Positions 7,461-14,277 of a stretch of DNA of 16,882 bases are shown piece by piece (positions within the stretch are counted from its first letter, which is position 1; every line of letters starts with the position of its first letter). A program made the position numbers and the translations under genes. The stretch is from DASXTS01 sp036505275 (GTDB lineage: Bacteria; Actinomycetota; Actinomycetes; Mycobacteriales; Pseudonocardiaceae): positions 1 to 16,882 of the forward strand of contig DASXTS010000169.1 in NCBI GenBank assembly GCA_036505275.1, read 5' to 3'. Below the pieces are notes generated by a model. It worked only from the letters and a program-made list of their open reading frames with translations, was not told the origin of the DNA and did no database searches.

Positions 7461-8921
7461 CTACGCGCCCTGCGCGCTCAACGCCTTCCGAAGGGCCGGC
7501 TTGTCGATCTTGCCGACCGCGTTCTTCGGAAGCTGGTCGACAATGTGGATCTGGGTCGGCAGCTTGATCTTCGTGAGATTCTGCCGGCAGAGCTCCATCA
7601 GTTCCTCGACGGTGACCGACGCGTTCGGGTAGGTGACCACGTAGGCCACCGGGACCTCCCCGTACACCGGGTGCGGCGCGCCGATGACGGCCGCTTCGAG
7701 CACCGCCTCGTGGCTGCCCAGCACCGACTCGATCTCCTTGGGGTAGACGTTCTCGCCACCCCGGATGATCATGTCCTTGATCCGGTCGACCAGGGTCAGG
7801 TACCCCTCGGAGTCGAGGAAACCCACGTCGCCGGTGTGCAGCCAGCCGTCCACGAGCGTCTCCGCGGTCGCCTCCGGCCGGTTCAGGTAGCCACGCATGA
7901 CATTGGCTCCCCTGATGACCACCTCGCCGGCCTCGCCGACGGGCATGAACGATCCATCGGGGCCCATGGTCGCGACGGTCTGCCCGGGCAGCGCCACGCC
8001 GACGGTGCCGGGCTTGCGGACGCCGTCAAGGGGATTGGTGGTCGATGCACAGGTGCCCTCGGTCAGCCCGTATCCCTCGATGATGATCAGGCCGAATCGC
8101 GACTCGATGCGCTGCAGCAACTCCTTGGACACCGGTGCCGCCCCGCATATTGCGAACCGCAGCGACGACATGTCCGGCCGCACGTCCTCGGGCAGCTCGG
8201 CCAGCCGGGCGTAGATGGTCGGCACCGCCGAGAAGTAGGTCGGACGGTGGCGCTCGATCGCGGCGAGGAAGCTCGCCGGCGCGAACCTGGCCAGGATCGT
8301 GACCTGCGCGCCGACAAGAATCGGCGCCAGGCAGCTGACCAGGATCGCGTTGACGTGGAACAGCGGCAGCACCAGCAGGCAGTGGTCCTCCGGCCCGAAC
8401 TTCATCGCCTCGCCGATCGACGCGCCCATCGCGACCAGGTTGGCGTGGTCGAGCATCACGCCCTTGGGCCGGCCGGTCGAGCCGCTGGTGTAGATCAGCA
8501 AAGCAAGATCGTCAAGGCCGACCTGCGGCTCGGGAAGCGTGCCGGCGGGCTCGGTCTGCAGACCTTCCGGGAGCACGACCGGCACGCCGTAGTCGGCGTC
8601 CGGCGTCGAGGTCAACAACAGCTTCGCCTGCGAGTCCCGGATCTGGTAGCCCGCCTCGTTCGCGGTGAAGACCGGGTTGATCGGGGTCGCCGCCGCACCG
8701 AGACGCCACGCGGCCATCAATCCCAGCAGCAACTCCACCCGGTTGGGCAACATCACCGCGACGACGTCCCCACGGCCGATCCCCATTGCGGAGAACTGCT
8801 CGGCGACCGCGTCGACCCGGCGCGCCACGTCGGCGTACGTGAGCTCGGTGTCGGCGTCGCGCATACAGATTTGATCGGCCGTGGTCGCCGGCTGATGCCA
8901 TGGCAGATAACCAATACCCAT
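7461..8921 (-). CDS. class I adenylate-forming acyl-CoA ligase (FadD-like)
   Basis: This 486-residue enzyme would activate a carboxylic acid to its acyl-CoA through an acyl-AMP intermediate. All key ANL motifs are present: the P-loop YTSGSTGRPKG at 144-154, GYGLTE at 283-288, HTGD at 362-365, the hinge DRIKDMIIRGGENVYP at 379-394, and the C-terminal catalytic Lys471 in PKNAVGKIDK. Chain length is not predictable; the gap-free short architecture resembles medium/long-chain or aromatic acid ligases. ATG 8921 has a purine-rich GAGGTAAGAG directly upstream. It is the first gene of the operon with the DUF3556 and FAD proteins. A 119-bp element that recurs at 15.9 kb lies 140 bases upstream. Confidence 0.92.
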   Translation of the reverse strand: MGIGYLPWHQPATTADQICMRDADTELTYADVARRVDAVAEQFSAMGIGRGDVVAVMLPNRVELLLGLMAAWRLGAAATPINPVFTANEAGYQIRDSQAKLLLTSTPDADYGVPVVLPEGLQTEPAGTLPEPQVGLDDLALLIYTSGSTGRPKGVMLDHANLVAMGASIGEAMKFGPEDHCLLVLPLFHVNAILVSCLAPILVGAQVTILARFAPASFLAAIERHRPTYFSAVPTIYARLAELPEDVRPDMSSLRFAICGAAPVSKELLQRIESRFGLIIIEGYGLTEGTCASTTNPLDGVRKPGTVGVALPGQTVATMGPDGSFMPVGEAGEVVIRGANVMRGYLNRPEATAETLVDGWLHTGDVGFLDSEGYLTLVDRIKDMIIRGGENVYPKEIESVLGSHEAVLEAAVIGAPHPVYGEVPVAYVVTYPNASVTVEELMELCRQNLTKIKLPTQIHIVDQLPKNAVGKIDKPALRKALSAQGA

Positions 8922-9062
8922 CTCTTACCTCGCAACGATAGTCGGGTGAAAACTCGGGCGTAATCGATGGAAGCAGCGCTGGAAATCGACGGGGGGTGAC
9001 CCGGTCCTCGATCGCGAACGGGGAGCCCGGCGTCCCCGGCGTCCAGGTCGCGGCAGGTCGTG

Positions 9063-9181
9063 GCCACTGGGCCTCGCGAGGCGCTTCGCCGACACGCCAG
9101 AACTGTAGGTATTTCGGCACCTCGCGGCTTCGGGAGCAGGTACCAAACGCAGTCTTGGTTCCTGGTCTGGGCGACCAGTGG
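9063..9181 (-). promoter_or_regulatory. repeated ~119-bp upstream element, copy A
   Basis: This segment aligns without gaps to 15902-16020, with about 76 of 119 positions identical by hand count. Four conserved blocks are visible on the plus strand: gccactgggcctc (9063-9075), gcttcggg (9127-9134), accaaacgca (9142-9151) and ggcgacca (9170-9177). It is oriented toward the acyl-CoA ligase and ends about 140 bases before its ATG, inside a 342-base gap (8922-9263) with no other recognised feature. A 7-bp inverted repeat (9075-9081 with 9120-9126) could form a stem. Whether it acts as RNA leader, promoter or dispersed repeat is unknown. Confidence 0.6.
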
Positions 9182-9263
9182 CCGCGGCAAGTTGGCGCCT
9201 ACCCGTGCCCGCTACCCATGCCATCGCGACGGCGTGGGACACGGCCCGATGCGACTGCCGCCG

Positions 9264-9416
9264 TCAGCCGGCGAACACGTCCTCCGCCCGGCTGCCCTCG
9301 GGCTTCGGCTTGGGGTTCTCCGATTCGTTGGCCAGGCTCAGGACGCCCAAGCGCAAACCCGTCAGCAATCCCGCGCTGAAGAGTCCCATCATAATGGTTT
9401 CCACGATTGGCGACAT
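9264..9416 (-). CDS. small single-helix membrane protein
   Basis: This 50-residue protein begins MSPIVETIMMGLFSAGLLTG and has one hydrophobic segment (about residues 4-28), followed by a charged, proline/lysine-rich tail (ESENPKPKPEGSRAEDVFAG). The start at 9416 is set by an excellent AGGAGGG a few bases upstream; the longer open frame up to 9500 lacks such support. Topology is probably N-out/C-in or a short anchor. I do not recognise a family and no function can be given. It stands alone in the minus direction, with copy A of the 119-bp element downstream of it. Confidence 0.65.
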   Translation of the reverse strand: MSPIVETIMMGLFSAGLLTGLRLGVLSLANESENPKPKPEGSRAEDVFAG

Positions 9417-9588
9417 GGCGCCCTCCTGTTCGCTGGTCATTGCGTTCGGCCGCAATGGTTGTGTTGTGGAAAATGGCTGACACAAAGGTAGGGCGGTCAC
9501 AAGGACGTTCAGAGCTGACTGGGGGCCAATGAGTTACTCGGTTCGGGCCCTAGCTTCGGCGCCGTCCGCCGGTGAGCCCGAACGCCAT

Positions 9589-9807
9589 TCAGCCAGGGCT
9601 TGCGGCACGGTCATGGGGCTCCCACGGGTCGGGGGAGAGTATGGCGCCGGCGTCCAGCAGGCGGGAGCGGTGCGCCCGGCCGTGGTGTCGGCAGAACAGC
9701 AGCTCGCCAGCCGGCAGCAGGGCGCGCAGCGCAGCGGCGGCTGGGCACCTGTCGCAGCGGTCGTGACTGGTGAGCGGGGACAGGGTGGGGATGTGTGCGG
9801 TGGTCAT
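9589..9807 (-). CDS. DUF7455-like small cysteine/histidine protein
   Basis: This 72-residue protein contains DRCDRCPAAAALRALLPAGE followed by LLFCRHHGRAH, giving Cys18, Cys21, Cys39 and His42, spaced like a small zinc ribbon. This pattern matches the actinobacterial DUF7455 family, whose function is unknown. It starts four bases after the stop of the preceding winged-helix-like gene (TGACGCGATG), so the two are co-transcribed and probably translationally coupled. The C-terminus (PWEPHDRAASPG) looks disordered. Zinc binding is inferred, not shown. Confidence 0.75.
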   Translation of the reverse strand: MTTAHIPTLSPLTSHDRCDRCPAAAALRALLPAGELLFCRHHGRAHRSRLLDAGAILSPDPWEPHDRAASPG

Positions 9808-9811
9808 CGCG

Positions 9812-10066
9812 TCACGCAGCCAGGAGCACGCGCTCGCCGGACGGCGTGAGCCGGACCGGTTGCGAGTCCGCGGAGGTGATCAGGCCGGACTGCACGAGCC
9901 GGAGCCCGACGAACTGGTCGGAGCAGTGCAGGCCGTCGATGAGCAGGGACCGGCTGGCCATCCGGCAGCGTCCGGCGGCAACCGCGCGGAGCACGGCGCG
10001 GTCGCGGTAGCTGAGCTGGGTGGGCGGCGCTACCGAGGTCCCGGCTGTCGCGGTGTCGTGTCGCAT
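9812..10066 (-). CDS. small winged-helix-like hypothetical protein
   Basis: This 84-residue protein has the layout of a compact helix-turn-helix/winged-helix fold: LSYRDRAVLRAVAAGRC (18-34), LLIDGLHCSDQFVGLRLVQS (41-60, possible recognition region) and a short wing ending in VRLTPSGERVLLAA. This pattern is common among actinobacterial hypothetical proteins that pair with a DUF7455 protein. ATG 10066 has a purine-rich GAGGAGAAGGAA directly upstream. It is the first gene of the two-gene unit. A DNA-binding role is plausible but unproven. Confidence 0.7.
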   Translation of the reverse strand: MRHDTATAGTSVAPPTQLSYRDRAVLRAVAAGRCRMASRSLLIDGLHCSDQFVGLRLVQSGLITSADSQPVRLTPSGERVLLAA

Positions 10067-10222
10067 TTCCTTCTCCTCGGTCTTCGTCGCGGCTGTCGCT
10101 GTGTGGGAACTGCCTGGTCAAAAGGTAGGCAGGAGCCGAGGCCGGCCACAGGTGACAGCAGGCCGAACACTTACTAGATTCGGCCACGCCGTTTCGTCTG
10201 CTGGGCGGGAATGCGGACGCTC

Positions 10223-10626
10223 ATGGTTCGCTGGGACGTCGAGCGGACACCGATGAGCGTGAGCTGCTGATCCGGCTTGGGGGCCGACTACTCCCGACGT
10301 TCCCCTCGCACTACAACGATTCGTAGTCGAGCGCGACACCGCGGCGATCTACACCATCCAGCAGGAGCTGTTCGCCTCGCCGATGTCCATCCAGGAGATC
10401 AGTTACACCTTCCCGGCGCCGGCCGGCGGTGTCCTTCCGCGGCCTGCTGGACGAGATACGCGAGCAGATCGCCGATGAACTCCTGGTCACCGGCGGGCTG
10501 TCGGTCGCAGAGGTCGCCGGGCGGCTGGGCTACCTGGAGGTCTACAGCTTCTCCCAGGCCTTTCGACGCTGGAAGGGCGCCGGCCCCCGCGCCTACCGGC
10601 CACGGCATCCCGCCGGCGTCGGCTGA
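10223..10626 (+). pseudogene. AraC-family regulator remnant in three frames
   Basis: Three pieces of one AraC-type regulator survive in three different frames. Piece 1 (ATG 10223) reads VRWDVERTPMSVSC, like the N-terminus of the arabinose-binding-domain subfamily, then stops at 10268. Piece 2 (about 10297-10428) reads RDTAAIYTIQQELFASPMSI then SYTFPAPAGG, from the middle of that ligand domain. Piece 3 (10429-10626) reads DELLVTGGLSVAEVAGRLGY then SQAFRRWKGAGPRAYR, the second helix-turn-helix. A normal member has about 330 residues; only about 120 are left, so at least two internal deletions occurred. It lies convergent to the PHA operon, whose genes such regulators often control. Confidence 0.75.
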
Positions 10627-10669
10627 CATCCCGACGGCGGGCCGCCCGATCGGAGCCGCTAGACCGGAA

Positions 10670-10756
10670 CCGCCCGACCAATGCCGCCCGACCGAAGGCC
10701 GCCCGACCAATGCCGCCCGACCGAAGGCCGCCCGACCGACGGCCGCCCGACCGACC
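10670..10756. repeat. 14/15-bp tandem array, six units
   Basis: Six units beginning ccgcccgacc start at 10670, 10684, 10699, 10713, 10728 and 10743. Two unit types alternate at first (ending aatg, 14 bp, or gaagg, 15 bp), so a 29-bp higher-order unit was probably duplicated before the last units drifted to gacgg. The array ends 20 bases behind the phaZ stop codon. There are no unique spacers, so it is not CRISPR. Confidence 0.88.
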
Positions 10757-10776
10757 GCAAGCTGGGCGTCGATCGT

Positions 10777-11583
10777 TCAGGGACGGCCGACGAAGTCGCT
10801 GACAAGCTTGGCGAGCTCGGCCTTCATCGTCACCAGTCCGAGGTGTCCGTCTGGATAGACCTCCAGCTGGGCTGCCGGCAGCAGCTTGGCCATGATCCGG
10901 GCGTTGACCAGCGGGATGATCGGGTCGTCGTCGCCGGCGAGGATCAGGGTGGGCTGCCGGATGAGGGGGAGGAACGGCAGGCTGGTCCAGCCAGCTCCAG
11001 CGGCGAGCTGGTAGATGTATCCGCGGCGGGACGAGGGCCGCTCGAAGTCCAGGATCAGCTGCTGAACGAGCTCGGGCCGGGAGCGCAGCGTGCCGCCGTA
11101 GATGTGGCCGGCGATCGAGCGGGCGTAGTCGGCGTCCCAGTAGCGGCGGGGCGTGGCCATCCGGAGCAGGGTGCGCGGACTCGCCGGCACCATCAGGCAG
11201 CCGGTCGCGGTGGCCACCAGCACGAGGCGCCGGCAGCGTCGCGGGTTCTGGAAGGCGAGCTGTTGGGCCAGGCCGCCGCCCCATGAGACGCCAAGGACGT
11301 CGAAGCGGTGGTAGCCCAGGGTGTCCAGCATCCGCCGGACAAGCCGGGCCAGCCCGATGAACGGGTAGGGCAGCGGCGATACCGGTGACTCGCCGACCCC
11401 GGGTGGGTCGAACCGGATCACCTCGATTGCCGGGTCGACCTCGTCGACGAATGGTTCGAGCAGCTCGAGGCTGGCGCCGATGCCACTGCACAGCAGCAGC
11501 GGCGGCCGGCCGGGGTCGGTGCCGGGCCGGACCGCGACCCGCAGCCGCCGCCTGCCGACCGACACCATCCGGACGGAGCTCAT
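10777..11583 (-). CDS. phaZ: intracellular poly(3-hydroxyalkanoate) depolymerase
   Basis: From ATG 11583 this gives 268 residues, close to the about 283 of Pseudomonas medium-chain PHA depolymerase, which releases hydroxy-acid monomers from storage granules. The alpha/beta-hydrolase nucleophile elbow GVSWGG is present, as are the family-typical CSGIGASLELLEPFVDEVDP, DPPGVGESP, GWTSLPFL, the acid-containing AGDDDPIIPLVN and the histidine motif DGHLGLVT. The ATG overlaps the stop of the phaC remnant (ATGA), the arrangement expected of an intact phaC-phaZ pair. The same frame is open upstream to GTG 11937, so a 386-residue fusion carrying about 100 residues of PHA-synthase N-terminus could also be made. 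Only a weak ribosome binding site precedes 11583. Confidence 0.88.
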   Translation of the reverse strand: MSSVRMVSVGRRRLRVAVRPGTDPGRPPLLLCSGIGASLELLEPFVDEVDPAIEVIRFDPPGVGESPVSPLPYPFIGLARLVRRMLDTLGYHRFDVLGVSWGGGLAQQLAFQNPRRCRRLVLVATATGCLMVPASPRTLLRMATPRRYWDADYARSIAGHIYGGTLRSRPELVQQLILDFERPSSRRGYIYQLAAGAGWTSLPFLPLIRQPTLILAGDDDPIIPLVNARIMAKLLPAAQLEVYPDGHLGLVTMKAELAKLVSDFVGRP

Positions 11584-11937
11584 CGACGGTCCAGCACGTA
11601 GCCGCCGGGCGCGTCGTCCGGGAGTCGGAACCCGGCGCCGCAGCGGGTTCTGCGTCCGGGCGATGTCGGCGAAGCGGTGGTCCCGCGCCGACGGGGTCAG
11701 CGTCGAGGCGCCGGCGGCGATCCGCGCGTACTCGGCGAGCATTCCGGCGGCCCGGCTGGCCATCCGCCGCGTCCGGCGGGCCAGCGCGACGAGGAACGTG
11801 ACGCCAGAGCTGCCGGGCGGGACCCGGCGGGTGGTGCCGGATGCGGCGTCGGTCACCGTGAGGTCGAGCGGGGCCTCGCCGATGTCCTCGGTACCGGTCT
11901 GGCCGGGCTGCACGGGCTGTGCGGGCTGTACCGTCAC
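11580..11937 (-). pseudogene. phaC: PHA synthase remnant with large internal deletion
   Basis: The GTG at 11937 overlaps the upstream ligase stop (GTGA). About 100 residues follow that look like a PHA synthase N-terminus: EAPLDLTVTDAASGTTRRVP, then SGVTFLVALARRTRRMASRA, then RDHRFADIARTQNPLRRR. From 11633, in another frame, the sequence reads GFRLPDDAPGGYVLDRR and stops at 11580-11582, a typical synthase C-terminus that overlaps the phaZ ATG. An intact enzyme has about 560 residues and includes the catalytic Cys/Asp/His; here the whole alpha/beta-hydrolase core is gone, a deletion of roughly 1.3 kb. The junction falls near 11633-11640. Loss of synthase activity at this locus is a firm inference; another copy elsewhere is possible. 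Confidence 0.8.
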
Positions 11938-13424
11938 GCCGTCACCTCCGCCGGGATCGCGATCTCCCGCTTGAGGATCTTGCCGGTCGGGCCCTTGGGC
12001 AGCGAGTCGACCAGCCACACGTGCCGGGGGTACTTGTAGGCCGCGACCCTGACCTTGACGTAGTCGCGCAGCTCATCCGGGGTCGTCGTGGCGCCCGGGC
12101 GCAGCGCGACGGCGGCCGCCACCTCTTCGCCGTGGGTCGGGTGCGGGATCCCGATGACGGCGCACTCCAGCACGGCGGGATGCTCGTAGAGCACCTCCTC
12201 GATCTCCCGCGGGTAGATGTTGAAGCCACCGCGGATGATCATGTCCTTCTTCCGGTCGACGATGAAGTAGAAGCCGTCCTCATCCCGTTTGCCCATGTCT
12301 CCGGTGTGGAACCAGCCGCCCTTGATCGCGGCCACGGTGGCATCGGGCCGGCGCCAATAGCCCTTCATCACGTTGTGCCCGCGGACGGCGATCTCGCCGA
12401 CCTCGCCCTCGGCGGTGTCGGTGCCGTCGGCATTGACCAGCTTCAGCTCGACGCCGTCGATGGGCACCCCGATCGAGCCGGGCTTGCGCCGCTGCGGGAA
12501 GTTGAACGTGGCCACCGGCGAGGTCTCCGACAGCCCGTAACCCTCGAGGATCACCGCGCCGAACGCCTCCTCGAACCCGCGCAGCACCTCCACCGGCAGC
12601 GCCGCCCCGCCCGACACGCAGATTCGCAGCGTCGAGGTGTCGGCCACCCCGGTGCCGGCGTGCAGCAACGCCACGTACATGGTCGGCACGCCCTCGAACA
12701 CGGTGACCCGGTCCCGTTCGATCACCTTGAGCGCGGTGGCCGGGTCGAACCGCGGGATCAGCGTCACGCCCGCACCGGAGACCACGGCGGCGTTGAGGCC
12801 GCAGGTCTGACCGAAGCTGTGGAACAGCGGCAGGCAACCCATCACCACGTCCTGCGGCTGCAGGTCGAGCAGCGTGATGGCGGACACCGTGGCGTTGCGG
12901 TGCAGACCGGCGTGGGTCAGCTCCGCGCCCTTCGGCGTCCCGGTCGTGCCCGAGGTGTAGAGGATCACCGCGGTGTCGTCGTCGGCCCTCGGCGTGATGC
13001 CGGTGGCCGGCGCCCGGCCGGCGATCCCGGCCAGCGTGTCGGTGTCCACGGTGACGCTCTCCGCGCCGGCGACCGCGGCACCGGCGCTGGCCTCGGCGGC
13101 GGCGGATGTCCAGGCGAACACCAGCTTCGCCTGCGAGTCGCCGAGGTAGTGCTCGACCTCGCGCGCCTTGAGCAGCGGGTTCATCGGGACCACGACGGCG
13201 CCGGCGCGCAGCACGCCGTAGTAGAGCACCGGGAACTGCGGCACGTTGGGCAGCATGATCCCGACCCGGTCGCCCGGCTGGACGCCGCGCTCGTGCAGCC
13301 AACCCGCGGCTCGTGCGGACAGGTCGTCGAGCTGTCCGTAGCTGATCACCAGGTCGTCCAGTCGGACGGCCGGCCGGTCGGGGTACATCTGGGCGGCTTC
13401 GGCCAGATTGTTGGCGAGGTTCAT
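11934..13424 (-). CDS. long-chain acyl-CoA ligase (FadD-like)
   Basis: This 496-residue adenylate-forming ligase makes acyl-CoA from a free acid, ATP and CoA. The motifs are complete: YTSGTTGTPKG at 156-166, GYGLSE at 295-300, HTGD at 373-376, the hinge DRKKDMIIRGGFNIYP at 390-405 and catalytic Lys482 in GPTGKILKR. In this operon the likely substrates are the hydroxy-acids freed by PhaZ or fatty acids for beta-oxidation. ATG 13424 is preceded by AAGGAG about 10 bases upstream. The open frame continues to 13826, but that extension overlaps the acyl-CoA dehydrogenase remnant and has no family resemblance. The stop overlaps the GTG of the phaC remnant by four bases. Confidence 0.92.
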   Translation of the reverse strand: MNLANNLAEAAQMYPDRPAVRLDDLVISYGQLDDLSARAAGWLHERGVQPGDRVGIMLPNVPQFPVLYYGVLRAGAVVVPMNPLLKAREVEHYLGDSQAKLVFAWTSAAAEASAGAAVAGAESVTVDTDTLAGIAGRAPATGITPRADDDTAVILYTSGTTGTPKGAELTHAGLHRNATVSAITLLDLQPQDVVMGCLPLFHSFGQTCGLNAAVVSGAGVTLIPRFDPATALKVIERDRVTVFEGVPTMYVALLHAGTGVADTSTLRICVSGGAALPVEVLRGFEEAFGAVILEGYGLSETSPVATFNFPQRRKPGSIGVPIDGVELKLVNADGTDTAEGEVGEIAVRGHNVMKGYWRRPDATVAAIKGGWFHTGDMGKRDEDGFYFIVDRKKDMIIRGGFNIYPREIEEVLYEHPAVLECAVIGIPHPTHGEEVAAAVALRPGATTTPDELRDYVKVRVAAYKYPRHVWLVDSLPKGPTGKILKREIAIPAEVTA

Positions 13425-13438
13425 GGCCTGTCTTCTCC

Positions 13439-13669
13439 TTAGGCGAACGCGGACACGTCGGTGATGTCGCGGCCGACGATGAGGTTCTGGATGTTCTCGG
13501 TGCCCTCGAAGGTGTGGATGGCGTCGATGTCGGCCATGTGCCGGGTCACGTGGAATTCCAGCAGGATGCCGTTGCCGCCGAGCAGGTCGCGGGCCTCGGC
13601 AGCACCTGGGCGGCCGGTCGCGTTGACGGCTTCGGCGGCCTGCGCTTCGTGTTCGGTGATTCCTGACAC
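13439..13669 (-). pseudogene. chimera: alpha/beta-hydrolase N-terminus joined to acyl-CoA dehydrogenase C-terminus
   Basis: From GTG 13669 (good GGAGG upstream) a 76-residue frame is open. Residues 1-21 (SGITEHEAQAAEAVNATGRP) resemble the start of an alpha/beta-hydrolase family that normally continues with VVFVHGLW. From residue 24 the text changes to AEARDLLGGNGILLEFHV, then AIHTFEGTENIQNLIVGRDI, the C-terminus of a glutaryl-CoA-type acyl-CoA dehydrogenase, including the HTFEGT FAD/acyl-binding motif. The join is at about 13600-13610. A single deletion running from one gene into its neighbour would explain it, removing most of both (about 260 and 330 residues). The dehydrogenase part is certain; the hydrolase assignment rests on memory of a short motif. 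Confidence 0.7.
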
Positions 13670-13822
13670 GTTGGCCTCCAAGTCCAGACGCGGTGCGGGT
13701 CGCGTTGGTGGTCGGTGTCCGTGGGCCGATCGGCTCGACCCGCGGGATGGACCCGGTTCGATGTGCCCGGCGCTGGAGGTCGTGCTCCGGGAGGTTGGGG
13801 ACCGCTGGCCGCAACGGCCGCG

Positions 13823-14254
13823 TCAAGTGCGCGTCGCCTCGGCGCGCCCGTCAGCGTATGCGCGGGCATCGATCGCGTCGAGCACCGCCAGCCGGGCATT
13901 GTCGACGGCCCATCCTGCGTAGTCGATCGCATCTGCGGCGTCTGCCTCCGCGAGGTCGGCCTCGGTCGCGGCGGCCATGGCATCGAGCTCTGCGCCCCGC
14001 TTGTCGATCTTCTCCTTGAGATCGTCCATCTTGGCGGCGGCATCGACCTTCAGCCGTGCCCACTTGCCGCGTGCGGCGTCGGTGGCCTCCTCCACGTGCT
14101 GCTGCGCGTCCACGACGGCCCGGTCGATGTCCCCCTTGGCCTGATCGATTCGCTGCCTGAGCTGGTCGCGGGACTCGGTCGCGGCAGCCTGCGCCGCCGA
14201 CTTCGCCTCAGCGACCCGCGCCTGCAACGCGTCGAGCTGCGCGGGAAAGTCCAT
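13823..14254 (-). CDS. coiled-coil, phasin-like hypothetical protein
   Basis: This 143-residue protein is rich in Ala, Asp, Glu and Lys and is almost wholly helical, with heptad-like repeats through residues 1-100 (LDALQARVAEAKSAAQAAAT, DQLRQRIDQAKGDIDRAVVD, AAAKMDDLKEKIDKRGAELD). It ends in EADAADAIDYAGWAVDNARL and VLDAIDARAYADGRAEATRT, a region shared by a conserved actinobacterial family. It has no signal peptide or membrane span. Its amphipathic helices and its place between PHA genes suggest a granule-coating or phasin-type role, which is inference. ATG 14254 has an excellent AGGAGG. It begins 23 bases after the synthetase-like gene and appears fully intact. Confidence 0.75.
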   Translation of the reverse strand: MDFPAQLDALQARVAEAKSAAQAAATESRDQLRQRIDQAKGDIDRAVVDAQQHVEEATDAARGKWARLKVDAAAKMDDLKEKIDKRGAELDAMAAATEADLAEADAADAIDYAGWAVDNARLAVLDAIDARAYADGRAEATRT

Positions 14255-14277
14255 GGTTCCTCCTGTTGGGTGGGTGT

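Noticed and set aside
7449..8963. A 504-codon open frame on the plus strand opposite the acyl-CoA ligase
   Set aside because: It is the mirror of a high-GC gene: no ribosome binding site, His/Arg/Gln-rich composition and no domain, while the minus strand has complete ligase motifs.
9061..9095. GCCACTG-type box suggesting a cobalamin riboswitch in the repeated element
   Set aside because: The box is on the strand opposite to the downstream genes, and the hallmark AGYCAGGAGACC-type B12 box is absent.
11919..13442. A 507-codon plus-strand open frame opposite the second ligase
   Set aside because: Same antisense shadow effect; the minus strand is clearly the coding one.
13807..13819. Possible terminator hairpin (ggccg/cggcc) behind the coiled-coil gene
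   Set aside because: Only a 5-bp stem with a 3-nt loop and no T-run; such stems are common by chance at this GC content.
13425..13826. N-terminal extension of the second ligase to 13826
   Set aside because: The added residues are Arg/Pro/His-rich, overlap the acyl-CoA dehydrogenase remnant in another frame, and a proper start with AAGGAG exists at 13424.
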